NCBI GenBank assembly: GCA_016716365.1
Contig: JADJWM010000018.1
Location: 868,001-932,000 of the forward strand
DNA length: 64,000 nucleotides
DNA from: Chloracidobacterium sp.
Lineage (GTDB): Bacteria; Acidobacteriota; Blastocatellia; Pyrinomonadales; Pyrinomonadaceae
Direction of reading: 5' to 3'
Position 1 is the stretch's first letter, and each line of letters opens with the position of its first letter. The translations under genes were made by a program, and so were the position numbers. The notes below the pieces were generated by a model. The model saw nothing but the letters and a program-made list of their open reading frames with translations, was not told the DNA's origin and ran no database searches. Positions 1 through 8,152 of the stretch are shown in pieces.

Positions 1-5
1 GCTAC

Positions 6-779
6 TTAGTCAGTCACATAGATCCGCTGAAGCGTCTCAAAATCGAGAAGCCTAATATCAACATCGACCGGCGTGTCTTCGAAGAGCTGTTTGTTGAGCC
101 GCTGCCGAAGCAAGGCGTCGTCCTCGACCGATAGCTGGGTTATAAGTACAAGCATCAGACTGAGTTTCGCGCTAACACCCTGCTGCTGAAACCCTCTTTT
201 TACCACCGCGATCTTACGCAGCATCGCGTCCACCTTGTCTTGTCTTATGTCCGGAGCGAGAATGAATGAAACATCGATACAGCTTACGACATTTTTTCTG
301 ATCAGGACCGCATTGAATGGTATACCCCCGATCGTGACGTGCCGCATCAATGGGACGCTTTCCTGGTTTTGGATCTCGCGTAATGCCAGATCCTCGGCCA
401 CTACATAGGTCGACTGGAGATCATTGATCTGATCCGGGCCGACATTAAGGATCGTTGCCAGCTGGCCCACTTCGACGTTCAGCCCCTCTTTCTGGACATC
501 CGGCAGCGCTGACGCCCAGCGAACGCCTTTCTCCGACAAGGCCGCCGAACTTCGACCGCGGTCGGCAATAAGACGGCCGGCAACCGATAACGAGGCGGCC
601 AAAGCAAGTGCCGAAACTGCAGCCATCAGCCAGCTCCCGGCGGCCAGGCTGAGGATCAGCAGGAGAAGCAACCCGCCGGCGGCCGCTCCGGCAATAACGA
701 GCCAGATGCCCGCCAGACGCGGTGCCCTGAAAACTTCAAACGTATTTTCCACGCGTTTGTCGACCAAAAGAGCGCTCAA
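6..779 (-). CDS. Hypothetical two-helix membrane protein
   Basis: A 257-residue protein of no family I recognise. Residues about 22-70 are almost entirely hydrophobic and can form two closely spaced membrane helices. The remaining roughly 185 residues are soluble, mixed alpha/beta, and without an obvious catalytic motif. The only start that keeps the full N-terminus is TTG at 779, which overlaps the TGA of the upstream kinase gene by 4 nt (TTGA), so the two are probably translationally coupled. A GTG nine codons further in is an alternative. The open frame is clean and neighbour-like in composition, so I trust it as a gene; function unknown. Confidence 0.75.
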   Translation of the reverse strand: MSALLVDKRVENTFEVFRAPRLAGIWLVIAGAAAGGLLLLLILSLAAGSWLMAAVSALALAASLSVAGRLIADRGRSSAALSEKGVRWASALPDVQKEGLNVEVGQLATILNVGPDQINDLQSTYVVAEDLALREIQNQESVPLMRHVTIGGIPFNAVLIRKNVVSCIDVSFILAPDIRQDKVDAMLRKIAVVKRGFQQQGVSAKLSLMLVLITQLSVEDDALLRQRLNKQLFEDTPVDVDIRLLDFETLQRIYVTD

Positions 780-1711
780 GCCGCGGCGGTCCGTTCGAAA
801 GGTATGTCGTCGAAATGGGTCATCTGTTTGAATTCCTTGAATCTTTCGTTGATCTCAGGATAATCCAGTTCGTGCACCCGTTCGGTCCCGAATTTCTCGA
901 CATTGAACGAAGCCATTACGGAACCATAGATCATCGCCCGACGCATCGTTTCATCGTTGATCTCATTCTGCGCGGCAAGATAGCCCATGAAGCCGCCGGC
1001 AAAAGTGTCCCCTGCGCCGGTCGGGTCGAAAACGCTTTCGAGGGGATAGGCCGGTGCCGCAAAATAGCCGTCCTTAGTAAATAGTGTGGCCCCGTATTCG
1101 CCCCTTTTTATTACGACCGCTTTGAGCCCCAGGTCCAGGATCGATCGTGCGGCCCTGTAAATACTCGGTTCGTCCGTCAACTGTCTTGCCTCGGCGTCGT
1201 TGATGATTATGCAGTCGACCACTTTGATCGTCTCGATCACCGCATCTTTCATAGACGAGATCCAGTAGTTCATCGTGTCCATCGCGACGAAACGGGCGTC
1301 GGGGCACTGCTCCCGCACCCCCTTCTGAAGCATCGGAAGGATATTTGCCAGGAAAAGGAGTCTTGCGGACCGGGAGCGATCGGAAAGTTTGGGATCAAAG
1401 GTCTCGAAAACGTTCAACTGTGTGTCGAGCGTGTGGGCCGTATTCATATCGTAATCGTAACGGCCGCTCCAGAAAAAGGTCTTGCCGTCCGGTACGACCT
1501 CGATATCGTCCGTATTGATATGATGGCGTTTGAAAACATCCCATTCCGAGTCGGTGAAATCCCCGCCGACCACGCCGACGGCGTTCACTTCGGTGAAGAA
1601 ACTCGCCGAGAGGCCAAAGTGCGTCGCGGCACCGCCAAGAACCCTTTCGCGTTTTCCGAACGGCGTCTCAAGCGCATCGAACGCGACCGAACCTACAACT
1701 GTTAGTGACAT
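776..1711 (-). CDS. PfkB-family sugar/nucleoside kinase
   Basis: Ribokinase-like (PfkB) kinase of 311 residues, which phosphorylates a sugar or nucleoside hydroxyl with ATP in the cytoplasm; the substrate cannot be read from sequence. The C-terminal PfkB signature DPTGAGDTFAGG is intact, containing the anion-hole glycines and catalytic Asp. The N-terminal GG motif (LGGAATHFG) that contacts substrate is also present. The open frame extends to 1774, but the family start is the ATG at 1711 (MSLTVVGSVAFD), since the extra 21 residues are not family-like. It overlaps the downstream membrane-protein gene by 4 nt. Some PfkB kinases of this length act on adenosine or related nucleosides, but this is not assignable here. 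Confidence 0.9.
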   Translation of the reverse strand: MSLTVVGSVAFDALETPFGKRERVLGGAATHFGLSASFFTEVNAVGVVGGDFTDSEWDVFKRHHINTDDIEVVPDGKTFFWSGRYDYDMNTAHTLDTQLNVFETFDPKLSDRSRSARLLFLANILPMLQKGVREQCPDARFVAMDTMNYWISSMKDAVIETIKVVDCIIINDAEARQLTDEPSIYRAARSILDLGLKAVVIKRGEYGATLFTKDGYFAAPAYPLESVFDPTGAGDTFAGGFMGYLAAQNEINDETMRRAMIYGSVMASFNVEKFGTERVHELDYPEINERFKEFKQMTHFDDIPFERTAAA

Positions 1712-1799
1712 AAGTAAAGTGGTCGGTAGTCGGCGGTCAGTCATCAAACAAGGAAATGCACCTTCTTCTGACAACTGGCCAACGGCTACTTCGAATTGT

Positions 1800-2189
1800 T
1801 CATTTTACACGCCAGGGCGGGTTTTTGCGATTGACGCCGGCGTGAAAAAGGCAGATCTGGTTCCCGCTCGGGTCGCTAAGATATGCCTCGCGCCAAAGCC
1901 AGTCGCGGTCTTCCGGATCGCGATCGAAGCCAAGACCGAGAGATCTCAGTCGCTGGACTTCGGCATCAAGATCGCTGCATTCAAAATAGAGGACGATACG
2001 GGACGATCCGGGCTTCGCCAACCGCCCGGATCTCGCTTCATGTACCGAAAGGGTGGAATCGCCGTCAGGGCATTCGAGGCGGGCATAGCGGGGAAGGGAA
2101 TCGACAATAAGTCGAAGGCCGAGTTTCTCATAAAACTCGGCCGTCTCGACCGTGTTCTCACAATAGATCGTGACCTGGTTCAGGTTCAT
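1800..2189 (-). CDS. VOC (glyoxalase/bleomycin-resistance fold) protein
   Basis: A 129-residue single-domain protein of the vicinal oxygen chelate superfamily. The N-terminal TIYCENTVETAEFYEKLGLRL and the C-terminal LSDPSGNQICLFHAG are the two halves of the babbb repeat that form a metal site in active members. Members include lyases, dioxygenases and resistance proteins; substrate cannot be assigned. Its ATG overlaps the stop of the upstream TPR gene as ATGA, so it is the second gene of a coupled pair. It lies 88 bp upstream of the kinase start at 1711. Confidence 0.85.
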   Translation of the reverse strand: MNLNQVTIYCENTVETAEFYEKLGLRLIVDSLPRYARLECPDGDSTLSVHEARSGRLAKPGSSRIVLYFECSDLDAEVQRLRSLGLGFDRDPEDRDWLWREAYLSDPSGNQICLFHAGVNRKNPPWRVK

Positions 2190-2644
2190 TGCTGGCCGGC
2201 ACGAAGTTCTTTCAAGACCTTTTCCGCCTCTTCCTTGTAGGAGCTGTCCGGATTTCGTTCAAGCAATATCGAAAGATATGCGATCGCATCCTCGCGAAGC
2301 TTTTCGGGGGCATATTTCTCTCGTTCACGCTCGATCTTGAGATTTACCTTTTGTTTTCCTTCGTTTTTTGAAAGATAGTAGCTGCTCATTCCAGCGAGAT
2401 AGAGGAACTCCTCCATGTGCGAGAAGGCGGGATATGCCGCAAAGGTCTCCTCAAACCGCATCAGGACTCCTTTATAGGCCTTCTTCAATCGGAACGCCTG
2501 GCGGGCAACATCCAGGTTATGCAGGGCATCGGCCTCGAGGACAGGGTCGACCTGCGGAGTCACGTTTCGCTGGGCCGAGACAGTTTGCGTCGCCCCAACG
2601 AGCACTAAGAGTAAAAAGAAAAATGTCGTTGTCGCCTTCTTCAT
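2186..2644 (-). CDS. Secreted TPR-like protein, BamD/YfiO-like
   Basis: A 152-residue exported protein. A Lys-Lys N-terminus and a hydrophobic stretch end in a VSAQ signal-peptidase I-type site. Helical repeats follow, of the kind found in BamD-like and periplasmic TPR proteins (LDVARQAFRLKKAY, AIAYLSILLERNPDSSYKEEAEKVL). There is no lipobox cysteine, so it is not a canonical lipoprotein BamD and is shorter than the family's usual 230-250 residues. I chose ATG 2644 over the TTG 9 bp upstream. Its stop overlaps the VOC start (ATGA). A 7-bp inverted repeat at 2668-2686 (GCGGTAA/TTACCGC), without a T-run, separates it from mtnP. Confidence 0.75.
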   Translation of the reverse strand: MKKATTTFFFLLLVLVGATQTVSAQRNVTPQVDPVLEADALHNLDVARQAFRLKKAYKGVLMRFEETFAAYPAFSHMEEFLYLAGMSSYYLSKNEGKQKVNLKIEREREKYAPEKLREDAIAYLSILLERNPDSSYKEEAEKVLKELRAGQQ

Positions 2645-2686
2645 ATTCAACAAACAGATGAGATCACGCGGTAATTAGTTTACCGC

Positions 2687-3565
2687 CTAGCTTTTCGGGC
2701 GATATTTTCCAACTATCGCCTCAAGTTTCTTCGCCGTCTCCGCAGGCCAATGTTCGGGGGCAGTAAAGATCGCGTTCTTGATCGCGTCCGCGAATTGGTT
2801 CGGTGTCTCCTTGGCGGCGACCCGTTTCACCGCATCCTTCAGGATCAATTGAGCATTGCGAACGTTCTTGTTCAGATATTCAACGACCATATCGATCGTA
2901 ACCGCATCGTGGCCTTCGTGCCAGCAATCGTAATCGGTGACGAGAGCGAGGGTAGCGTAGGCGATCTCAGCTTCGCGGGCGAGTTTGGCCTCTTGCAGGT
3001 TTGTCATGCCGATGATGTCCATGCCCCACTGTCGGTAAGCGTTCGATTCGGCTTTTGTCGAGAACGCAGGTCCTTCCATGCAGAGATACGTTCCGCCGCG
3101 GTGGACCTTTACGCCTATTGCTCTACATGAAGATTCCAGGATATCGCCTAGCTCATCGCAAACCGGATGGGCGAACGTTACATGCCCGACGATGCCTTCG
3201 CCAAAGAACGTCGATTCCCTGGCTCTCGCACGCGTCCGGTCGAAGAACTGGTCGGGGATGACCATATCGGTCGGCTCATACCGTTCCTGAAGCGATCCGA
3301 CCGCCGATACCGAAAGGATGTAATCCACCCCGAGCAGCTTCATCGCGTAGATGTTCGCCCGGTAGGGAACTTCCGTCGGCAGGAACTTATGCCCCCGTGC
3401 ATGACGCGGCAAGAACGCGACCGTTACGCCTTCGAGCTCGCCGATTATAAATGCATCCGACGGATCGCCGAACGGCGTCTCTACGGGAACTTCGCGCACA
3501 TTTTCCAACTCCGGCATCTGATAAAGCCCTGAGCCGCCGATGATTCCGATGTTAACTTTCTCCAT
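2687..3565 (-). CDS. mtnP: S-methyl-5'-thioadenosine phosphorylase
   Basis: A 292-residue purine phosphorylase of the MTAP/PNP class. It cleaves methylthioadenosine with phosphate to adenine and methylthioribose-1-phosphate in methionine salvage. Visible signatures are the N-terminal GGSGLY phosphate loop, FLPRHARGH, the substrate segment EGPAFSTKAE, the TNLQEAKLAREAEI block, and the TDYDCW segment with the purine-contacting Asp. Length matches the family. No other salvage genes (mtnA, mtnK) are nearby. Its start at 3565 overlaps by 14 nt the end of the degenerate reading frame that continues the upstream MBL-fold gene, so the two were probably once adjacent and coupled. Confidence 0.95.
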   Translation of the reverse strand: MEKVNIGIIGGSGLYQMPELENVREVPVETPFGDPSDAFIIGELEGVTVAFLPRHARGHKFLPTEVPYRANIYAMKLLGVDYILSVSAVGSLQERYEPTDMVIPDQFFDRTRARARESTFFGEGIVGHVTFAHPVCDELGDILESSCRAIGVKVHRGGTYLCMEGPAFSTKAESNAYRQWGMDIIGMTNLQEAKLAREAEIAYATLALVTDYDCWHEGHDAVTIDMVVEYLNKNVRNAQLILKDAVKRVAAKETPNQFADAIKNAIFTAPEHWPAETAKKLEAIVGKYRPKS

Positions 3566-3779
3566 TCAGTTCAAATCTGACTTGTTCTTTTGGATAAGCC
3601 TCGTCCACAATTCGGTTCTTGGGGGGGGCTCCTTCAATAAGTTCAACCTTACAAAGACGCGGGTCCTTTTCAGCAGTCGATGGTAGAAGAGCAGCACATC
3701 CCATTTCCTCGCTCTTTTTGACGGTTTGTGGCAAGATTTCCTTCTTTTTTCCAGGCTTGGTAGGGCGAAACCATTCCAT
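3552..3779 (-). pseudogene. Out-of-frame C-terminal remnant of the MBL-fold hydrolase
   Basis: Read alone this is a 75-codon ORF with no family of its own, but it resembles the missing tail of the MBL-fold gene that stops at 3784. One frame gives TMEW and KKKEILPQTV. The next frame gives KWDVLLFYH (3706-3680), which matches the W-x-V-x-F-x-H-D strand that normally follows in this hydrolase family. The first frame then resumes with AEKDPRLCKVEL to a stop at 3552. The frame changes several times within about 110 bp. An 8-G run (3621-3628, C8 on the coding strand) lies in the same stretch. The cause is either real decay or indel errors in the assembly. Interpretation is mine. Confidence 0.55.
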
Positions 3780-3783
3780 TGTC

Positions 3784-4548
3784 TTAAAATTCCGTCGGGT
3801 AAAGATCATAGCCCATCACCCACGCCGGATCCAGATGATGACGGGTTGGGACGAGATCTGCAAATCCGTACATCGTCTTGCCGCCGCGGTCGAGCCGCCA
3901 AGTCTGCATCGTTTCAGAATGGCCGCGTTCGGTTTGCAATTTCAAACCCGGGACGGGTTCATATTCGTCGGGCATGAGCTTGAGCTGGCCGGATTCTTGA
4001 AGAGGCTGCCAATTCTCGGGCACATAGCTTGCACGGTCGCGTTCGTGGGGTGCTTCGGCGTGTTCAAGTTCGCTTTTGGAGACAAGATAGCGGGCGTTTG
4101 GGAACTGCGGCCTGGGTTGCTCGGGGACATCCTCGTCTACCGCCGATCCCGCGGCATCCACGCCTCCTTCGTATGGAGTGGAGCTCTGAAAGATCGTGTT
4201 CCCGCCAGCATGATCGAAATGTAGGTGGGTGTTGATGACGACGGTGATGTCTTCAGGCCGGCACCCGGTCAATTCGAAAACTGACTGAGCGAACGGCCTT
4301 TCACGACGAATGCCGTACATCTCAATTTTTTTAGCCGACCATTTTTCCCCGATCCCAGTCTCGATCAGGATCTTCTCTTTGCCCGTGTCAATGTAAACGC
4401 AGTTCATGTTCAGGCGGACACGATTCTTTTCATCGGGCGGGCAGACCCGCTCCCAAACAACGCGAGGGACGACTCCGAACATCGCCCCTCCGTCAAGCCA
4501 GAATTCTGTGTCGGGTATTATCTCGACCCGGTAATCGCCAAATTGCAT
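3784..4548 (-). CDS. MBL-fold metallo-hydrolase, C-terminally truncated
   Basis: A 254-residue metallo-beta-lactamase-fold hydrolase of the AHL-lactonase-like branch. The metal-binding signature THLHFDHAGG is intact, and a second metal region, RGHSETMQTW, follows. The family normally continues 30-60 residues beyond the MGYDLYP motif with a helix and a W-x-V-x-F-x-H-D strand. Here a TAA follows immediately after DLYPTEF, and the missing part is found downstream in other frames. The most C-terminal metal ligand is therefore probably lost if the stop is real. Substrate unknown; lactone or ester hydrolysis is the commonest role in this branch. Confidence 0.8.
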   Translation of the reverse strand: MQFGDYRVEIIPDTEFWLDGGAMFGVVPRVVWERVCPPDEKNRVRLNMNCVYIDTGKEKILIETGIGEKWSAKKIEMYGIRRERPFAQSVFELTGCRPEDITVVINTHLHFDHAGGNTIFQSSTPYEGGVDAAGSAVDEDVPEQPRPQFPNARYLVSKSELEHAEAPHERDRASYVPENWQPLQESGQLKLMPDEYEPVPGLKLQTERGHSETMQTWRLDRGGKTMYGFADLVPTRHHLDPAWVMGYDLYPTEF

Positions 4549-4561
4549 GGCTTATGCACTG

Positions 4562-4590
4562 AAAAGGCCCGTGAGTGAAATCACGGGCCC
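4562..4590 (-). terminator. Intrinsic terminator after the parvulin-type isomerase gene
   Basis: A perfect 9-bp stem (GGCCCGTGA/TCACGGGCC, 4566-4574 with 4581-4589) with a 6-nt loop. On the minus strand it is followed by TTTTC. It lies 16 bp beyond the isomerase stop codon, so it ends that transcript before the MBL-fold gene. Confidence 0.85.
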
Positions 4591-4605
4591 AGTGTGGATT
4601 TCTTC

Positions 4606-6096
4606 CTACTTCTTCGTCGCAGCGTTTGCAGCGGTATTTGCCGAATTGGCCGCAGGTTTCGGACCGCCCTTCGTTGCCGGAGCGTTCTCCGGCTCGCCGG
4701 TCTGGAGTTCGCCATCCGGATTCATCGGCGGCATCTGATTCTGCATCTGCTGCCGCTTCAGCATTTCCTGGATCTGTTCCTCACTCACTTGCGGGATGTC
4801 GAAATCCTCGGGAACGCTGACCTGGTTCTGCGCGATCACATCCTCAAGCGCCTGTTTTTCCTTGTCGGTCTCCAGCTTGTTGCGAACATATGCTTTGACC
4901 GGCATCTCCCGTCCTTCCGGTTCGACCGGATCGCGGTACATCGTCGAAAAGAGGATGTGCCTAACATCGTAGGTCTCGGTCGGCTGGCCGGAGGCATCCT
5001 TTGACTCGCCCTTTCGTTCAAGCTTGATGATATGAAAACCGAAATCGCTTTCGACGAGTTCGGGATACACCTGGCCCGGCTCCAGCGACAATGCGGCTTC
5101 TTCGAACGGCTTGACCATCCGGCCTTTTGTCACGTCCTTGTAGAGCCCGCCCTGCGGCTCGTTGTTCGCACCCTTATTACCGGGGTCTTCGCTGAACTCG
5201 TTTGCCAATGCGGCGAAATCTTCGCCGGCCTTAGCCCGGTTCAGGATCTCCTGAGCCTTTGTCCGCTTTTCAGGGTTATTCAGCTCCGGGTGCTCCGCGA
5301 TATACTTGTCTACTTCTTCGTCAGTGACCTTGACCTTTTCAGCAAGCTTCTCGGAGTAGAGACGTGCAAGATACTGCGCCTGCTGCAGTTTGACCTGTAA
5401 ATTCACGCGGTCGATGAACTCCTTGGAAAGTTCGCCGGAGCGTGCCTTCGCATTGAACTCATCCTCGTAGATCTCGATCTTTGCAAAGAAATCCCGGGCC
5501 TGGTTCCGCTCCTCTTCGCTGATCTCGCGTTCCTGCATGGCCGGATTACCGCTCTTGAGCACGGCCATCTTCGAATCGAGGAACTTCTGGAATTCAAGCT
5601 CACGATTCGCCGGCCCTAATCCGATCTTGTTCTTGAACGCGGCCCAGTAGCCCTGATCGGCCTGTTCACCCTGGCCCCAAAATGCGTTTACCTGGTCTTC
5701 AGAAATAAATCCAAAGGGGGGCATCGGCCCTTTGTCCTGGTTAATTTCCTTGTCGTAGTTGACGGCGATGACTTCGGCACGGATATTCTCGAGCTCCTGC
5801 CGGTTCCCGGGCTCGTTGTGAAGGCCATCTTTACGAGCCTGGCTCGCGAAGGCGAGAAGCTGCTTAAGGTTATCAAGCTGCTGCTTCTTCATCGTCGGGT
5901 CCTGCTCGAATCGCTTGAGGACCATCGGGTTTGTCTTCGCGATATCCTTGAGGAGGAGTTCGATCTCTTCCTTTGTAATGCTGTTGAATGAACCGGTTGC
6001 CGAATGCCCGCCGACCTTATTCTTCCAGAACACAAGGCCCGCACCGATCCCCAATATGACTGCCAACAAGATCAGTCCTTTAGTTAGATTGCTCAA
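4606..6096 (-). CDS. Membrane-anchored parvulin-type peptidyl-prolyl isomerase (SurA/PrsA-like)
   Basis: A 496-residue extracytoplasmic folding factor. One N-terminal membrane helix (residues about 7-24) anchors it with the bulk outside the cytoplasm. A long charged helical region follows, and then a PpiC rotamase domain at about 275-365 with SEDPGNKGANNEPQGGLY and the hallmark FGFHIIKLE. A second partial parvulin-like segment (YDVRHILFS) lies at about 380, and the tail is rich in Ala, Asn and Pro. It should assist folding of secreted or outer-membrane proteins, as SurA and PrsA do. It stands alone, bounded by its own terminator at 4562-4590 and a 108-bp upstream gap. Confidence 0.88.
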   Translation of the reverse strand: MSNLTKGLILLAVILGIGAGLVFWKNKVGGHSATGSFNSITKEEIELLLKDIAKTNPMVLKRFEQDPTMKKQQLDNLKQLLAFASQARKDGLHNEPGNRQELENIRAEVIAVNYDKEINQDKGPMPPFGFISEDQVNAFWGQGEQADQGYWAAFKNKIGLGPANRELEFQKFLDSKMAVLKSGNPAMQEREISEEERNQARDFFAKIEIYEDEFNAKARSGELSKEFIDRVNLQVKLQQAQYLARLYSEKLAEKVKVTDEEVDKYIAEHPELNNPEKRTKAQEILNRAKAGEDFAALANEFSEDPGNKGANNEPQGGLYKDVTKGRMVKPFEEAALSLEPGQVYPELVESDFGFHIIKLERKGESKDASGQPTETYDVRHILFSTMYRDPVEPEGREMPVKAYVRNKLETDKEKQALEDVIAQNQVSVPEDFDIPQVSEEQIQEMLKRQQMQNQMPPMNPDGELQTGEPENAPATKGGPKPAANSANTAANAATKK

Positions 6097-6204
6097 TTTT
6101 TATTTCCTCTCTTCAAAGTTTCCCGGGAGCGTCTCCTCTGTCAGCCGCCAGCCGTCAACGCCAAACCTTCATAATAGCATTTGAACACGGTCCAGCATAG
6201 CAAG

Positions 6205-6603
6205 TTAAGCCTTTTGCTGGACCAATTCCAAGAGAACACCATTTGCTGAACTGGGGTGCACAAAAGCGATGAGGCACCCGCCTGCACCGGTCCGCGGCAC
6301 CTCGTCGATCAGCCTCGCGCCGGCAGCCTTCAACCGGACAACGGCCGCGTGAATATCGTCAACCTCCACCGCAATGTGGTGAATCCCCCCGCCGCGTTTT
6401 TCAAGGAACTTAGATATCGGTGAGTCCCCGCTGGTTGGCTCAAGCAGTTCGATCCGCGTTTCGCCCAAAGGAAGCATCGCGACCTTCACTTTCTGGTCCT
6501 CGACGGTTTCGGAATGAACATTCTCGAGTCCAAGCGCGTCTTTCCAAAAACCGAGCGCCTGCTCGATCCCGGACGTGGCAATGCCGATGTGGTCGATCTT
6601 CAT
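6205..6603 (-). CDS. mce: Methylmalonyl-CoA epimerase
   Basis: A 132-residue VOC-fold enzyme interconverting (2R)- and (2S)-methylmalonyl-CoA, needed to feed propionyl-CoA-derived units to methylmalonyl-CoA mutase. The N-terminal KIDHIGIATSGIEQALGFW supplies a metal His. The central GGGIHHIAVEVDDI and the C-terminal LIAFVHPSSANGVLLELVQ are diagnostic of the epimerase rather than other VOC proteins. It starts 9 bp after the stop of meaB, in the usual meaB-mce operon order, which supports the call. The mutase subunits themselves are not in this window. Confidence 0.95.
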   Translation of the reverse strand: MKIDHIGIATSGIEQALGFWKDALGLENVHSETVEDQKVKVAMLPLGETRIELLEPTSGDSPISKFLEKRGGGIHHIAVEVDDIHAAVVRLKAAGARLIDEVPRTGAGGCLIAFVHPSSANGVLLELVQQKA

Positions 6604-6612
6604 AATCAGTCT

Positions 6613-7551
6613 CTATTTCGCAAGCAGTTCCTCGACTGCCGAATACGGGTCTTTTTCTTTTCTCGCGACAGCCGCGGACAGTTCATCCAGCTTTTCTCCG
6701 GTACCATCGGAACTGAGCAGCCGGCTCAAAAGCCGTTCCTGAATGAGGTCGATGAGCCGCCACTTTGCTATCGCTTTTCGCCTTGAAAGGCCCTGTTCAC
6801 CGCTTTTTGCATACCCCACGAAACTTTCGATGGCCGCCGCAAGTTCTTCGATGCCTTTACTTTCCGTAGCGATCGTCTTTACGATCGGCGGGACCCAAAG
6901 GTCCGGACGATGAGCCAATGCCAGGAGGGCCTCCAACTCCTTCTGCGTCCGCATCACCCCCTCTCGATCGGCCTTGTTGATAACGAACACGTCCCCGATC
7001 TCCATTATTCCGGCCTTGATAGCCTGAATATCGTCGCCCATTCCGGGGACAAGAACCACAACCGACACATCAGCTGTTTTTACGATCTCTACCTCATCCT
7101 GGCCGACACCTACTGTCTCGACAATGACCTTCTCGAATCCCGCAGCATCCAGTACGGCGACGGCATCCACCGTAGAACGAGCAAGCCCCCCAAGTTTTCC
7201 TCGTGTGGCCATCGATCTAATGAACACATTCTTATCGAGGCCTAGGGCCGACATCCGGATGCGGTCGCCCAGGATGGCACCGCCCGAGAAGGGGCTTGAA
7301 GGGTCGACGGCGACGATCCCGACACGCTCACCGCGGTTCCTGTAATAAAGGGCCAGCTTGTCGACGAGCGAAGATTTTCCCGCACCGGGCGCACCCGTAA
7401 TCCCCAAAACGAGTGCCCGGCCGCTTTGAGAATAAACGGCCTTCATGATGGCCGATGCGTCGGGCCCGGCATTCTCGACAGTGGTGATCGCACGGGCGAT
7501 CGCCCGCGGTTCGCCGGCGAGCACTTTTGATATGAGTTCGTCCAGGGTCAT
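6613..7551 (-). CDS. meaB: Methylmalonyl-CoA mutase-associated GTPase MeaB
   Basis: A 312-residue G3E-family GTPase that loads and protects adenosylcobalamin on methylmalonyl-CoA mutase. Residues 53-60 form the Walker A GAPGAGKS. AVDPSSPFSGGAILGDRIRM is the characteristic switch/Mg region, ETVGVGQDE is the G3-like motif, and NKAD gives guanine specificity. Length is normal for MeaB/ArgK. It directly abuts the exported-protein gene upstream (stop 7552, start 7551) and is followed 9 bp later by the epimerase, forming one transcription unit. Confidence 0.95.
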   Translation of the reverse strand: MTLDELISKVLAGEPRAIARAITTVENAGPDASAIMKAVYSQSGRALVLGITGAPGAGKSSLVDKLALYYRNRGERVGIVAVDPSSPFSGGAILGDRIRMSALGLDKNVFIRSMATRGKLGGLARSTVDAVAVLDAAGFEKVIVETVGVGQDEVEIVKTADVSVVVLVPGMGDDIQAIKAGIMEIGDVFVINKADREGVMRTQKELEALLALAHRPDLWVPPIVKTIATESKGIEELAAAIESFVGYAKSGEQGLSRRKAIAKWRLIDLIQERLLSRLLSSDGTGEKLDELSAAVARKEKDPYSAVEELLAK

Positions 7552-8067
7552 CTACTGCTCCGGCCTCGCATCGAAGCGAACAAGCACAAGCCGGCCGTTC
7601 TTCCAATCGTAGTAATAGTCGCCCGATGGTTTGTCCGCGGCGTTTGGGTCTTTTGACTCGTCCATGCCGGGAATCCCCCGAAGGATCAATAGGCGGCTGT
7701 CCTTTTGAAATTCGAGCGGCTGATCGGGATATTCTGCATTCGTATAACCCACGCCGAAGGCCGCGAGTTCCTCAGGCCAATGGACCTTGCCCGTCCGCCC
7801 GTCGATGATCGCTCCCGAGATGCACCCTGTTCCGCATCCCCAAGTCGCTAGAACGTAGCGTCCGGCAAAATTGACACCCCGCCGAAGGGCCTCGCTCAGC
7901 CGGGTCCGGAACATTCGCGCATCCGGATCTTGAGCAAAATTGATCGACCTTACACGGGCGGTCTCGACGGCGGCCGGGTAATCGCTGAACCGCGGCGGTT
8001 TTCCCTGCGATCGAACGAACGCCGCGAACGCGCAGATCAAGATAAAAGAGAGCGATAGACTCTTCAT
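7552..8067 (-). CDS. Exported hypothetical protein with GCGTGC motif
   Basis: A 171-residue secreted protein of unknown function. From the ATG at 8067 there is a classic signal peptide (MKSLSLSFILICAFAAF, cleavage near VRSQ). The mature part contains NFAGRYVLATWGCGTGC, with two cysteines that could form a disulphide. It also has a GRTGKVHWPEE segment and an RLLILRG strand, as in small exported proteins reported mostly as hypothetical. The frame extends 6 codons further upstream to 8085. The stop immediately abuts the meaB start, so it is co-transcribed, although no metabolic link is evident. Confidence 0.8.
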   Translation of the reverse strand: MKSLSLSFILICAFAAFVRSQGKPPRFSDYPAAVETARVRSINFAQDPDARMFRTRLSEALRRGVNFAGRYVLATWGCGTGCISGAIIDGRTGKVHWPEELAAFGVGYTNAEYPDQPLEFQKDSRLLILRGIPGMDESKDPNAADKPSGDYYYDWKNGRLVLVRFDARPEQ

Positions 8068-8100
8068 TAGGGCGAATTTTCGCATTTTTCGGCCGAATAA

Positions 8101-8127
8101 TAAAAAGGCAGGCCGCTCGGACCCGCC
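8101..8127 (-). terminator. Intrinsic terminator after DinB gene
   Basis: On the minus strand GGCGGG and CCTGCC pair (one G-U wobble) around a 9-nt loop, followed by TTTTTATT. It sits 26 bp past the DinB stop and separates it from the exported-protein/meaB/mce unit. Confidence 0.7.
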
Positions 8128-8152
8128 TCTTGCCTCTCAGAAAAGATAAAGC

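Noticed and set aside
2668..2686. GCGGTAA/TTACCGC hairpin after mtnP
   Set aside because: The position is right for a terminator, but no T-run follows, so I do not list it as one.
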